Source of the DNA: Streptomyces sp. NBC_00582
Lineage (GTDB): Bacteria; Actinomycetota; Actinomycetes; Streptomycetales; Streptomycetaceae
Assembly (NCBI RefSeq): GCF_036345155.1
Contig: NZ_CP107772.1
Span: 5,890,001-5,954,000, forward strand
Direction of reading: 5' to 3'
DNA length: 64,000 bases
This document shows, in pieces, positions 20,446 to 31,564 of the stretch. The position numbers and the translations under genes were made by a program. The notes under the pieces are model-generated. The model did not search any database. It worked only from the letters and a program-made list of their open reading frames with translations, and was not told where the DNA came from. The stretch's first letter is position 1. Each line of letters starts with the position of its first letter.

Positions 20446-20477
20446 GTTCACTACTCTGGACTTGACAGTTCAGCAGG

Positions 20478-21440
20478 ATGAACATACGAGCCCTTGGACC
20501 ACCCGTGACGACCACCTCGGACACCTCCGCCCCCGCTCTCCCCGCCCCCGCTCTCCCCGCCCCCGCCTCCCCGCGCCGCTCCGGCTCCCTCGGCCCCGTC
20601 GGCCTCGTCCTCGCCGGCGGCGTCTCGGTGCAGTTCGGCGGCGCGCTGGCGGTGACGCTGATGCCGAGGGCGGGCGCGCTCGGGGTGGTCGCGCTGCGGC
20701 TGGCGGTCGCGGCGGTGGTCCTGCTCGTCGTCTGCCGCCCCCGGCTGCGCGGCCACTCCCGCGCCGACTGGGGCACGGTCACCGTCTTCGGCGTCACCAT
20801 GGCCGCGATGAACGGCCTCTTCTACCAGGCCGTCGACCGCATTCCGCTGGGCCCGGCGGTGACCCTGGAGGTCCTCGGCCCCCTCGCCCTCTCCGTCATC
20901 GCCTCCCGCCGCGCCGTCAACCTGGTCTGGGCGGGGCTCGCCCTCGCCGGGGTCTTCCTGCTCGGCGGCGGAGGGTTCGGCGACCTCGACCCCGTGGGGA
21001 TCGCGTTCGCTCTGGGGGCGGGTGCGATGTGGGCGGCGTACATCGTGTTCAGCGCGCGGACCGGCCGACGGTTCCCGCAGGCGGACGGCCTGGCGCTGGC
21101 GATGGCGGTGGGCGCGCTGCTGTTCCTCCCGCTGGGCCTCGCGCAGTCCGGCGCCGAACTGGCCGACCCGGTGACGCTGGGGCTGGGCGCGGCGGTGGCG
21201 CTGCTCTCCTCCGTGCTGCCGTACACCCTGGAACTCCTGGCCCTGCGCCGGCTGCCCGCCTCCACCTTCGCGATCCTCATGAGCCTGGAACCGGCCATCG
21301 CCGCCACCGCCGGTCTCCTCGTCCTCGGCCAGTCCCTCTCCCTGCCCGAGGCGGCCGCGATCGCCCTGGTCGTCGCGGCGAGCTTGGGCGCGGTGCGCAC
21401 CCAGGTGGGCCGCGCCAGGACGGCCGTACCGGAGAGCTGA
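20478..21440 (+). CDS. EamA-family (DMT) exporter
   Basis: A 320-residue inner-membrane protein with ten predicted helices in two EamA repeats, similar to RhtA-type amino acid or metabolite exporters. Typical pieces are GPVGLVLAGGVSVQFGGALA, VALRLAVAAVVLLVVC and, in repeat two, LEPAIAATAGLLVLGQSL. The N-terminus carries a short Ala/Pro repeat (APALPAPALPAPASP). AGCAGG lies just before the ATG. It is followed by a palindrome that probably controls the next operon. Confidence 0.88.
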   Translation: MNIRALGPPVTTTSDTSAPALPAPALPAPASPRRSGSLGPVGLVLAGGVSVQFGGALAVTLMPRAGALGVVALRLAVAAVVLLVVCRPRLRGHSRADWGTVTVFGVTMAAMNGLFYQAVDRIPLGPAVTLEVLGPLALSVIASRRAVNLVWAGLALAGVFLLGGGGFGDLDPVGIAFALGAGAMWAAYIVFSARTGRRFPQADGLALAMAVGALLFLPLGLAQSGAELADPVTLGLGAAVALLSSVLPYTLELLALRRLPASTFAILMSLEPAIAATAGLLVLGQSLSLPEAAAIALVVAASLGAVRTQVGRARTAVPES

Positions 21441-21472
21441 GGCGCTCTCGCGCGCGGCACCCGGAAATTAAT

Positions 21473-21486
21473 GCAAGCATGCTTGC
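21473..21486. promoter_or_regulatory. Perfect 14-bp palindrome at the head of the carboxylase operon
   Basis: GCAAGCATGCTTGC is fully symmetrical and begins 34 bases before the first start codon of the eight-gene operon. TetR regulators use such sites, and the operon ends with a TetR gene, so autoregulation is likely but inferred. Confidence 0.65.
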
Positions 21487-21506
21487 TTGTTTCTGGGGGC
21501 CCTGCC

Positions 21507-22313
21507 ATGCTCCACCCCATGGCCGACCCGACGCCCGTGATCGACGACCTGTGTGCCGAAAGCGACGAACTCGATTCCCTCGTCGCCGAGTTGGAGCCGG
21601 AGCAGTGGACGCTTCCGACCCCCGCCCCCGGCTGGACCGTCGCCCACCAGATCGCCCACCTCGCCTGGACCGACCACTCCTCCCTGCTCGCGGTGACCGA
21701 CCGGAGCGCCTTCGCCCGTGAGGTCGAGGCCGCGCTGACCGAGCCCGGGGACTTCGTGGACAACGGCGCCACGGACGGCGCGCGCAAGCCGCCCGCACGG
21801 CTCCTCGCGGACTGGCGCACCGGCCGCGCGGCCCTCGCGGACGCCCTGCGCACCGCCCCCGAGGGCGCCCGCTTCCCCTGGTACGGGCCGCCCATGTCGA
21901 CCGCCTCCATGGCCACCGCCCGGCTGATGGAGACCTGGGCCCACGGCCTGGACGTCGCCGACGCCCTCAAAGTCGCCCGCACCCCCACCGACCGCGTGCG
22001 GCACATCGTCCGCCTCGGCGTCCGCACCCGCGACTACGCCTTCGGCGTGCACGGACTCACCCCGCCGTTCGAGGACTTCCGCGTCGAACTCACCGCCCCC
22101 TCCGGCGAGACCTGGGCGTACGGCCCCGACGACGCCGACGACCGCGTCACCGGCCCCGCCCTCGACTTCTGTCTCCTCGTCACCCAGCGCGCCCACCGCG
22201 CCGACCTCGCGCTGCGCGCCGAGGGCGCCGACGCCGACCGCTGGCTGGACATCGCCCAGGCCTTCGCGGGCCCGCCCGGCAAGGGCCGCGCCCCGCGAGG
22301 GGAGTCCGGGTGA
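21507..22313 (+). CDS. TIGR03084 family mycothiol-type metal-binding protein
   Basis: A 268-residue member of the DinB/MDMPI-like group. The N-terminal four-helix metal-binding domain shows [20 protein letters not shown], with His ligands, and [14 protein letters not shown] supplies the third. A GGGGG at 21495-21499 favours the ATG at 21507; an ATG at 21519 is the alternative. The family is found next to acyl-CoA carboxylase clusters in actinobacteria. It is the first gene of the operon and overlaps the next by four bases. Its chemical role is not known; a mycothiol-dependent isomerase or transferase is possible. Confidence 0.85.
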   Translation: MLHPMADPTPVIDDLCAESDELDSLVAELEPEQWTLPTPAPGWTVAHQIAHLAWTDHSSLLAVTDRSAFAREVEAALTEPGDFVDNGATDGARKPPARLLADWRTGRAALADALRTAPEGARFPWYGPPMSTASMATARLMETWAHGLDVADALKVARTPTDRVRHIVRLGVRTRDYAFGVHGLTPPFEDFRVELTAPSGETWAYGPDDADDRVTGPALDFCLLVTQRAHRADLALRAEGADADRWLDIAQAFAGPPGKGRAPRGESG

Positions 22314-23985
22314 CACCCCCGCCGCCCCTGCGCGTCGGCAACTTCTCCGGCTTCTACGGCGACCGCGCCGACGCCCTGCGCGAGATGCTCACCGGCGGTG
22401 ACCTCGACGTCCTCACCGGCGACTACCTCGCCGAACTGACCATGCTGATCCTCGGCCGCGACCGGCTGAAGGACCCCTCCGCCGGATACGCCCGCACCTT
22501 CCCCCGCCAGCTGGAGGAGTGCCTCGGGCTCGCCCGGGAGCGGGGCGTGCGGATCGTCACCAACGCCGGCGGCCTGAACCCGGCCGGACTCGCCGACGCC
22601 CTCCGCACCCTCGCCGAGCGGCTCGGCGTCCCCGTACGCGTCGCGCACGTGGAGGGCGACGACCTCGGCCACCGGTTCCCCGGCGCCCTCACCGCCCACG
22701 CCTATCTCGGCGGCTTCGGCATCGCGGCCTGTCTGCGCGAGGGCGCGGACATCGTCGTCACCGGGCGGGTCACGGACGCGGCCCTGGTCACCGGGCCCGC
22801 CGCAGCCCACTTCGGCTGGGAGCCGCACGCCTACGACCGGCTCGCGGGCGCGGTCGTCGCCGGGCACGTCCTGGAGTGCGGAACGCAGGCCACCGGCGGC
22901 AACTACGCCTTCTTCCGGGAGGCGGACGTCCGCCGGCCCGGCTTCCCGCTCGCCGAGATCCACGCCGACGGCAGCAGCGTCGTCACCAAGCACCCCGGCA
23001 CCGGCGGACTCGTCGACGTCGGCACCGTCACCGCGCAACTGCTGTACGAGACGACGGGCGCCCGCTACGCCGGACCGGACGTCACCGCCCGCCTCGACAC
23101 CGTACGGCTCACCCAGGAGGGCCCCGACCGCGTCCGTATCGACGGCGTCCGCGGCGAGGCCCCGCCGCCCACCCTCAAGGTCGGCCGCACCCGGCTCGGC
23201 GGCTTCCGCAACGAGGTCGTCTTCGTGCTCACCGGCCTCGACATCGAGGCCAAGGCGGAGCTGGTCCGCGAACAGCTGGCCCCCTCGCTGACGAAGGCCG
23301 CCGAGGCGCGCTGGGACCTCGTCCGCACCGACCGCCCCGACGCCGACACCGAGGAGGCCGCGAGCGCCCTGCTGCGGCTCGTCGTCCGCGACCCCGACCA
23401 GGCCGTCGTGGGCCGCGCCCTGAGCGGCGCCGCCGTGGAGCTGGCCCTCGGCAGCTATCCCGGCTTCCACGTCCTCGCCCCACCCGGCAAGGGCGCCCCC
23501 TACGGGGTGTTCGAGGCCGCGTACGTCCCCCGGGGCGAGGTCCCGCACACCGCCGTCCTCGACGACGGACGCCGGATCCCCGTGCCCCCGGCCGCCGACA
23601 GCCTCGTACCGAGGGACGTGGCGTCACCCGAGCTGCCCGAGCCCCTGCCGTCCGGACCCGTGCGCCGGGCCCCCCTCGGCCTCGTCGCCGGTGCCCGCAG
23701 CGGCGACAAGGGCGGGGACGCCAACGTCGGCGTGTGGGTCCGCACCGACGAGGCCTGGCGCTGGCTCGCCCACACCCTGACCGTCGACCGCTTCCGCGCC
23801 CTGCTCCCGGAGACCGCCGAGCTGACGGTCACCCGGCACGTCCTGCCCCGGCTGCGCGCCCTGAACTTCGTCGTCGAGGGCGTCCTCGGCGCCGGGGTCG
23901 CCGCGCAGCACCGCTTCGACCCCCAGGCCAAGGCGCTCGGCGAATGGCTGCGCTCCCGTCGTCTGGACATCCCGGAGGCACTGCT

Positions 23986-23989
<4 letters not shown>
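22310..23989 (+). CDS. AtuA-like protein (DUF1446), acyclic terpene utilisation family
   Basis: A 559-residue protein of the DUF1446/AtuA family. AtuA is needed for citronellol and geraniol degradation in Pseudomonas, but its reaction is unproven. Visible features are [19 protein letters not shown] at the start, [29 protein letters not shown] and ATGGNYAFF. The C-terminal AtuA-like ferredoxin-fold extension contains [17 protein letters not shown]. It starts with GTG in a GTGA overlap and overlaps the carboxylase beta gene by four bases, so translation is coupled. Confidence 0.9.
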
Positions 23990-25584
<1,595 letters not shown>

Positions 25585-25589
25585 GGCTC

Positions 25590-27431
25590 ATGATTACTTC
25601 TGTCCTGGTCGCGAACCGCGGCGAGATCGCCTGCCGGATCGTCCGCACCTGCGGTGAGTTGGGAATCCGGACGGTCGCCGTGCACTCGGACGCCGACGAG
25701 AACGCCCTCCACGCGCGCGTGGCCGACACGGCCGTACGACTGCCGGGCGCGGCCCCCGCCGACACCTACCTCCGCGCCGACCTGGTCGTGAAGGCCGCCG
25801 TCGCGGCCGGCGCGGACGCCGTGCACCCCGGTTACGGCTTCCTCTCCGAGAACGCCGACTTCGCCCGCGCCGTCCTGGACGCGGGACTCGTCTGGATCGG
25901 CCCGCCGCCCCGGGCCATCGAGGCGATGGCGTCCAAGACGCGCGCGAAGCAGCTCATGGGACTCGCGCCCCTGGCGGACGTGACGGAGTCCGACCTGCCG
26001 GTGCTGGTGAAGGCGGCGGCGGGCGGCGGAGGGCGCGGCATGCGCGTCGTACGCCGTCTGGCGGAGCTGCCCGCCGCCCTGGAGGCCGCCCGCGCGGAGG
26101 CGGCGAGCGCCTTCGGCGACGGCGAGGTGTTCGTCGAGCCGTACGTCGAGAACGGCCGCCATGTCGAGGTCCAGATCCTCGCCGACACCCACGGCACGGT
26201 GTGGGCGCTCGGCACCCGCGACTGCTCCCTCCAGCGACGCCACCAGAAGGTGATCGAGGAGGCGCCGGCACCCGGACTCCCCGCGGCCCTGGACGAGGAA
26301 CTGCGGGAGCTGGCCGTACGCGCCGCGCACGCCGTCTCCTACGTCGGCGCGGGCACCGTCGAGTTCCTGGTGGCCGACGGCCGGGCGCACTTCCTGGAGA
26401 TGAACACCCGCCTCCAGGTCGAACACCCCGTCACGGAGGCCGTCTTCGGCCTCGACCTCGTCGCCGAACAGATCCGCGTCGCGGAGGGCGCCGCCCTCGC
26501 CCCCGAACCGCCACGCGCGCGTGGCCACGCCGTCGAGGCCCGCCTCTACGCCGAGGACCCCGCGACCGACTGGACCCCGCAGACCGGCACCCTGCACCGG
26601 CTGACCGTCCCGGACGGCGTCCGCCTGGACACCGGCTACGGCGACGGCGACGAGATCGGCGTCCACTACGACCCGATGCTCGCGAAGATCGTCGCCCACG
26701 CCCCCACGCGCGCGGAGGCCCTGCGGAAACTGTCGGGCGCCCTGGAGCACACCGTCCTCCACGGCCCGCCCACCAACCGCGACCTCCTCATCCGTTCCCT
26801 GCGGCACGAGGAGTTCACGTCGGCCCGGATGACGACGGGCTTCTACGACCGCCACCTCACCTCCCTGACCGCTCCGGCCCCCGACCCGCACGCCCCCCTC
26901 GCCGCCGCGCTCGCGGAGGCAAGCACGGGCTCCCGCTTCGGCGGCTGGCGCAACCTGCCCTCCCAACCGCAGACGAAGCGGTACGCGGTGGACGGCGAGG
27001 AGACCGAGGTCGCCTACACACACGGCCGGTCCGGCCTCACGGCCGAGGGCGTCCAGGTGGTCCACGCCGCCCCGACCCTGGTCGTCCTGGAGATCGACGG
27101 CGTACGCCACCGCTACGAGGTGGCCCGTCACGGCGACCGCGTCCACGTCAACTCCACCACCCTGACGGCCCTCCCGCGCTTTCCGGCCCCCGAGACCCGG
27201 CACGCCCCCGGCTCCCTCCTGGCCCCCATGCCGGGCACGGTCGTCAAGCTCGCGCCCACCCTCATCACCGGATCGAGCGTCGAGGCGGGCGAACCGCTGG
27301 TGTGGCTCGAAGCGATGAAGATGCAGCACGTCCTCTCGTCCCCGGCGGCGGGAACGGTGACGGCGGTCCAGGTGACGGAAGGACAGCAGGTGCGGGTCGG
27401 CGCGCTCTTGGCGGTCGTGGAGAGCGACTGA
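25590..27431 (+). CDS. Acyl-CoA carboxylase, biotin carboxylase/BCCP (alpha) subunit
   Basis: A 613-residue biotin-dependent alpha subunit. It has a biotin carboxylase domain (LVANRGEIACRIVRTCGELG, KAAAGGGGRGMRVV for ATP, EMNTRLQVEHPVTEAVFG), then a linker and a C-terminal biotinyl domain with Lys577 in EAMKMQHV. It pairs with the beta subunit five bases upstream. Around residues 113-130 (MASKTRAKQLMGLAPLADV) the chain appears about eight to ten residues shorter than usual before the ATP-grasp loop. The gene is otherwise complete. Confidence 0.92.
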   Translation: MITSVLVANRGEIACRIVRTCGELGIRTVAVHSDADENALHARVADTAVRLPGAAPADTYLRADLVVKAAVAAGADAVHPGYGFLSENADFARAVLDAGLVWIGPPPRAIEAMASKTRAKQLMGLAPLADVTESDLPVLVKAAAGGGGRGMRVVRRLAELPAALEAARAEAASAFGDGEVFVEPYVENGRHVEVQILADTHGTVWALGTRDCSLQRRHQKVIEEAPAPGLPAALDEELRELAVRAAHAVSYVGAGTVEFLVADGRAHFLEMNTRLQVEHPVTEAVFGLDLVAEQIRVAEGAALAPEPPRARGHAVEARLYAEDPATDWTPQTGTLHRLTVPDGVRLDTGYGDGDEIGVHYDPMLAKIVAHAPTRAEALRKLSGALEHTVLHGPPTNRDLLIRSLRHEEFTSARMTTGFYDRHLTSLTAPAPDPHAPLAAALAEASTGSRFGGWRNLPSQPQTKRYAVDGEETEVAYTHGRSGLTAEGVQVVHAAPTLVVLEIDGVRHRYEVARHGDRVHVNSTTLTALPRFPAPETRHAPGSLLAPMPGTVVKLAPTLITGSSVEAGEPLVWLEAMKMQHVLSSPAAGTVTAVQVTEGQQVRVGALLAVVESD

Positions 27432-27433
27432 CC

Positions 27434-27477
27434 CCAGGGGCGCGGGGAACCGCGCGACCAGCCACACACAACCCGCG
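27434..27477 (+). repeat. Interspersed GC-rich element, copy 2
   Basis: The sequence CAGGGGCGCGGGGAACCGCG and following bases match the shared element of this window, here inside the operon between the carboxylase alpha and dehydrogenase genes. It could form a hairpin and lower downstream expression. Confidence 0.6.
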
Positions 27478-27492
27478 GCCAAAGGAGCCACA

Positions 27493-28620
27493 GTGACGAC
27501 CTTGATCGAGTCCGACGAACACAAGGCACTCCGCGCCGCGGTAGCCTCCTTCGCCAAAGCCCACCCGCACGACTCCCGTTCCCTGTGGCAAGCGGCAGCC
27601 GAACTCGGCTACATCGGCGTCAACCTCCCCGAAACCCACGGAGGAGGAGGCGGCGGCATCACCGAACTCTCCCTCGTCCTCGAAGAGATGGGCGCCGCGG
27701 GCAACCCCCTCCTCATGATGATCGTCTCCCCGGCGATCTGCGGCACGGTCATCGCCCGCTTCGGCACCGAGGCCCAGAAACAGGAGTGGCTGCCCGCCCT
27801 CGCGGACGGCACCCGCCTCATGGCCTTCGGCATCACCGAACCCGACGCCGGCTCCAACAGCCACCGCATCACCACCACGGCCCGCCGCGACGGCACCGAC
27901 TGGCTGCTCACCGGCCGCAAGGTCTTCGTCTCCGGCGTGGACATCGCCGACGCCACCCTGATCGTCGGCCGCACCGAGGACGCCCGCACCGGCAGCCTCA
28001 AACCCTGCCTGTTCATCGTCCCGCGCGACGCCCCCGGCTTCACCCGCCACAGGATCGACATGGAACTGCACAGCGTGGAGAAGCAGTTCGAGCTGGTCCT
28101 GGACGACGTCCGGCTCCCCGCCGAGGCACTCGTCGGCGACGAGGACGCCGGCCTCCTCCAGCTGTTCGCCGGCCTCAACCCGGAGCGGATCATGACGGCC
28201 GCCTTCGCGATCGGCATGGGCCGCCACGCCCTCGCGAAGGCCGTCGAGTACGCCCGTGAGCGCACGGTCTGGAAAACACCCATCGGCGCCCACCAGGCCA
28301 TCGCCCACCCCCTCGCCCAGGCGCACATCGAACTCGAACTCGCCCGCCTGATGATGCAGAAGGCCGCCCACCTCTACGACGCGGGCGACGACGTCGGCGC
28401 GGGCGAGGCGGCCAACATGGCCAAATACGCGGCGGGGGAAGCCTGCGTGCGGGCCGTAGACCAGGCAGTGCAGACCCTCGGCGGCAACGGCCTCACCACC
28501 GAGTTCGGCCTCGCGAAGCTGATCACGGCCTCCCGCGTGGCTCGTATCGCCCCGGTGAGCCGGGAGATGATTCTCAACTACGTCTCCCACCAGACCCTGG
28601 GCCTGCCCAAGTCGTACTGA
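27493..28620 (+). CDS. Acyl-CoA dehydrogenase (AtuD/LiuA-like)
   Basis: A 375-residue flavoprotein introducing an alpha-beta double bond in an acyl-CoA. Seen are YIGVNLPETHGGGGGG, the FAD/substrate loop FGITEPDAGSNSHRITT, WLLTGRKVFVSG and the C-terminal QTLGGNGLTTEFGLAKL. GTG start with AAAGGAG six bases upstream. In the Atu pathway AtuD oxidises citronellyl-CoA, and in leucine breakdown LiuA oxidises isovaleryl-CoA. Its place directly after the carboxylase genes fits either. Specificity is not decided. Confidence 0.9.
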   Translation: MTTLIESDEHKALRAAVASFAKAHPHDSRSLWQAAAELGYIGVNLPETHGGGGGGITELSLVLEEMGAAGNPLLMMIVSPAICGTVIARFGTEAQKQEWLPALADGTRLMAFGITEPDAGSNSHRITTTARRDGTDWLLTGRKVFVSGVDIADATLIVGRTEDARTGSLKPCLFIVPRDAPGFTRHRIDMELHSVEKQFELVLDDVRLPAEALVGDEDAGLLQLFAGLNPERIMTAAFAIGMGRHALAKAVEYARERTVWKTPIGAHQAIAHPLAQAHIELELARLMMQKAAHLYDAGDDVGAGEAANMAKYAAGEACVRAVDQAVQTLGGNGLTTEFGLAKLITASRVARIAPVSREMILNYVSHQTLGLPKSY

Positions 28621-28637
28621 ACCGTCTTGGAGGAACC

Positions 28638-30206
28638 GTGTTCCGCAGCGTGTACGCAGACGTCCCGCCCGTAGAGCTCCCCATCCACGACGCCGTCCTC
28701 GGCCGCGCCGCCGCCTTCGGCGAGCAGCCCGCGCTGATCGACGGCACGGACGGCACCACGCTCACCTACGAACAGGTGGACCGGTTCCATCGGCGCGTCG
28801 CCGCCGCCCTCGCCGAGGCCGGGGTCCGCAAGGGCGACGTACTGGCCCTGCACAGCCCCAACACCGTCGCCTTCCCGATCGCCTTCTACGGGGCCACGCG
28901 CGCGGGTGCCTCCGTCACCACCGTGCACCCGCTCGCCACCGCCGAGGAGTTCGCCAAACAGCTCGGCGACTGCCGGGCCCGCTGGATCGTCACCGTCTCG
29001 CCGTTCCTGCAGACGGCGCGCCGGGCCGCCGAACTCGCGGGCGGCGTCCAGGAGATCATCGTCTGCGACAGCGCGCCCGGACACCGCTCCCTGATCGACA
29101 TGCTCGCCTCCGCCGCCCCCGAGCCCAGGATCGACATCGACCCGGTCGAGGACGTGGCCGCCCTGCCGTACTCCTCCGGCACGACCGGCGTCCCCAAGGG
29201 CGTCATGCTCACCCACCGGCAGATCGCCACCAACCTCGCCCAGCTCGAACCGTCCGTGCCGGCCGGCCCCGGCGACCGCATCCTCGCCGTCCTGCCCTTC
29301 TTCCACATCTACGGCCTCACCGCCCTGATGAACGCGCCCCTCCGGCAGGGCGCCACCGTCGTCGTCCTGCCCCGCTTCGACCTGGAGACCTTCCTCGCCG
29401 CCATCCAGACCCACCGCATCACCGGCCTCTACGTCGCCCCGCCGATCGTCCTGGCCCTCGCCAAGCACCCGGCGGTCGCCCAGTACGACCTGTCGTCCCT
29501 GCGGTACGTCATCAGCGCCGCCGCACCCCTGGACGCCGACCTCGCCGCCGCCTGCGCCGACCGCCTGAACCTGCCGCCGGTCGGCCAGGCGTACGGCATG
29601 ACGGAACTGTCCCCCGGCACCCATGTCGTCCCCCTGGACGCCATGCGCGACGCCCCCGCCGGAACCGTCGGCAGACTCGTCGCCGGCACCGAGATGCGGA
29701 TCGTCTCCCTCGACGACCCCACCAAGGACCTCGGCGCGGGCGAGGACGGCGAGATCCTCATCCGCGGACCCCAGGTCATGAAGGGCTACCTCGGCCGCCC
29801 CGACGCCACCGCCGACATGATCGACCCCGACGGCTGGCTGCACACCGGTGACATCGGCCGCGTCGACGACGACGGCTGGCTCTTCGTCGTCGACCGCGTC
29901 AAGGAGCTCATCAAGTACAAGGGCTTCCAGGTCGCCCCCGCCGAACTCGAAGCCCTCCTGCTCACCCACCCCGCCGTCGCCGACGCCGCCGTCATCGGCG
30001 TCTACAACGACGAGGGCAACGAAGTCCCGCACGCCTTCGTCGTCCGCCAGCCCACCTCCCCCGACCTCTCCGAGGGAGAGATCGCGATGTACGTCGCCGA
30101 ACGGGTCGCCCCCTACAAGCGCGTCCGCCACGTCACCTTCATCGAGGCCGTACCCCGCGCCGCCTCCGGAAAGATCCTCCGCCGACAGCTCAGGGAGACC
30201 CCGTGA
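28638..30206 (+). CDS. Acyl/aryl-CoA ligase (4-coumarate:CoA ligase family)
   Basis: A 522-residue AMP-forming ligase. The P-loop is YSSGTTGVPKGVMLTH, motif A5 is AYGMTELSPGTH, then GWLHTGDIG and DRVKELIKYKGFQVAPAE, with the C-terminal catalytic lysine in AASGKILRRQL. It activates a carboxylic acid with ATP and CoA and so would feed the pathway, as AtuH does. GTG start with TTGGAGG eight bases upstream. The enoyl-CoA hydratase gene overlaps its end by four bases. Confidence 0.92.
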   Translation: MFRSVYADVPPVELPIHDAVLGRAAAFGEQPALIDGTDGTTLTYEQVDRFHRRVAAALAEAGVRKGDVLALHSPNTVAFPIAFYGATRAGASVTTVHPLATAEEFAKQLGDCRARWIVTVSPFLQTARRAAELAGGVQEIIVCDSAPGHRSLIDMLASAAPEPRIDIDPVEDVAALPYSSGTTGVPKGVMLTHRQIATNLAQLEPSVPAGPGDRILAVLPFFHIYGLTALMNAPLRQGATVVVLPRFDLETFLAAIQTHRITGLYVAPPIVLALAKHPAVAQYDLSSLRYVISAAAPLDADLAAACADRLNLPPVGQAYGMTELSPGTHVVPLDAMRDAPAGTVGRLVAGTEMRIVSLDDPTKDLGAGEDGEILIRGPQVMKGYLGRPDATADMIDPDGWLHTGDIGRVDDDGWLFVVDRVKELIKYKGFQVAPAELEALLLTHPAVADAAVIGVYNDEGNEVPHAFVVRQPTSPDLSEGEIAMYVAERVAPYKRVRHVTFIEAVPRAASGKILRRQLRETP

Positions 30207-30937
30207 CCCTCGTCGGCCGCAGCCGCGCCCGCGGCATCGAGACCCTCAGCCTCGACGCACCGGCCACCCGCAACGCCCTGTCCGCCGCCCTCGTCGGCGC
30301 CCTCATCGACGCGCTCACCGACTGCGCCGAGGACCCCGACGTCCGCGCCGTCGTCCTCACCCACACCGGAAACACCTTCAGCGCCGGCGCCGACCTGCGC
30401 GACCCGCCCGCCCCCGACGCGTTCGTGGCCCTGCTCCGGCAGATCGTCGAACTGCCCCGGCCCGTCGTCGCCCGCGTCACCGGCCAGGTCCGCGCCGGCG
30501 GCCTCGGCCTGCTCGCGGCCTGCGACATCACCGCCGCCGCCACCGGAGCCGGCTTCGCCTTCACCGAGGTACGCGTCGGCGTGGCCCCCGCCGTCATCTC
30601 CCTGCCCCTGCTGCCCCGCACCGACCCCCGCGCCCTCACCCGCTACTACCTCACCGGAGAACGCTTCGACGCCCCCGAAGCCGCCCGCATCGGCCTGCTC
30701 ACCGCCACCGGCGACGACGTCGACGCCGTCCTCGCACCCGTCCTCGACGGACTGCGCCGATCCGCCCCCCAGGCCCTCACCGAGACGAAACGGCTGCTCA
30801 CGGCTAGGGTGCTGGAGACATTCGACCGGGACGCGGCCCACCTCACCGCGCTCTCGGCCCGGCTGTTCTCCTCCGCTGCGGCCCGCGAGGGCATGACGGC
30901 CTTCCTCGAACGACGGGATCCCGCATGGGTGCTGTGA
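30203..30937 (+). CDS. Enoyl-CoA hydratase/isomerase family protein
   Basis: A 244-residue crotonase-fold protein. The oxyanion-hole segments are NTFSAGADLRD and VTGQVRAGGLGLLAACDI. The usual catalytic Glu position after GG is not obvious and FTEVRVGVAPAVISLP follows, so it may be a hydratase with one catalytic Glu or act on an unusual substrate. In the Atu pathway AtuE hydrates isohexenylglutaconyl-CoA. It overlaps the CoA ligase by four bases and the TetR gene by 13. Confidence 0.87.
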   Translation: MTLVGRSRARGIETLSLDAPATRNALSAALVGALIDALTDCAEDPDVRAVVLTHTGNTFSAGADLRDPPAPDAFVALLRQIVELPRPVVARVTGQVRAGGLGLLAACDITAAATGAGFAFTEVRVGVAPAVISLPLLPRTDPRALTRYYLTGERFDAPEAARIGLLTATGDDVDAVLAPVLDGLRRSAPQALTETKRLLTARVLETFDRDAAHLTALSARLFSSAAAREGMTAFLERRDPAWVL

Positions 30938-31554
30938 CCACGCCCGACCGGGCGTCCGGCGACCGCGTCCCCAAGCAGGACCGCAGCCGGGCCACCCGCC
31001 GGCGCCTCCTGGAAGCGGCCGTGGCCTGCCTCGCCGAACACGGCTGGACGGGCTCCACGGTCTCCGTCGTCGCCGAACGCGCGGGCGTCTCCCGTGGCGC
31101 GGCCCAGCACCACTTCCCCACCCGCGAGGACCTGTTCACCGCCGCCGTCGAGTACGTCGCGGAGGAACGGTCGACGGCGATCCGCGCCCTGTTCCCGCAA
31201 GGCCCCGCGGGCGACCGGCGCGCGGTCGTCTCCGCCCTGGTCGACCTCTACACGGGCCCGTTGTTCCGGGCGGCCCTCCACCTCTGGGTGGCCGCCTCCA
31301 ACGAGGAACAGCTGCGCCCCCGCGTCACCGAGCTGGAGGCCCGCGTCGGCCGGGAGACCCACCGCATCGCCGTGGAACTCCTCGGCGCCGACGAGTCCGT
31401 CACCGGCGTCCGCGAAACCGTCCAGGGCCTCCTCGACATGGCCCGCGGCCTCGGCCTCGCCAACCTCCTCACCGACGACACCGACCGCCGCGCCCGCGTG
31501 GTGGCACAGTGGGCGGGACTTCTGGACGGTCTGCTCGACACGAGGGAGCGCTGA
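30925..31554 (+). CDS. TetR-family regulator of the carboxylase operon
   Basis: A 209-residue TetR regulator. The N-terminal helix-turn-helix reads RRRLLEAAVACLAEHG, then VSVVAERAGVSRGAAQHHFP and REDLFTAAVEYVA, with a divergent ligand-binding domain after residue 60. A GTG at 30934 giving a GTGA overlap is an alternative start; a GGGA favours the ATG. As the last gene of the operon it probably represses at the palindrome 21473-21486 and responds to an acyl-CoA intermediate, as AtuR and similar proteins do. Confidence 0.9.
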   Translation: MGAVTTPDRASGDRVPKQDRSRATRRRLLEAAVACLAEHGWTGSTVSVVAERAGVSRGAAQHHFPTREDLFTAAVEYVAEERSTAIRALFPQGPAGDRRAVVSALVDLYTGPLFRAALHLWVAASNEEQLRPRVTELEARVGRETHRIAVELLGADESVTGVRETVQGLLDMARGLGLANLLTDDTDRRARVVAQWAGLLDGLLDTRER

Positions 31555-31564
31555 TCGATTCCAG

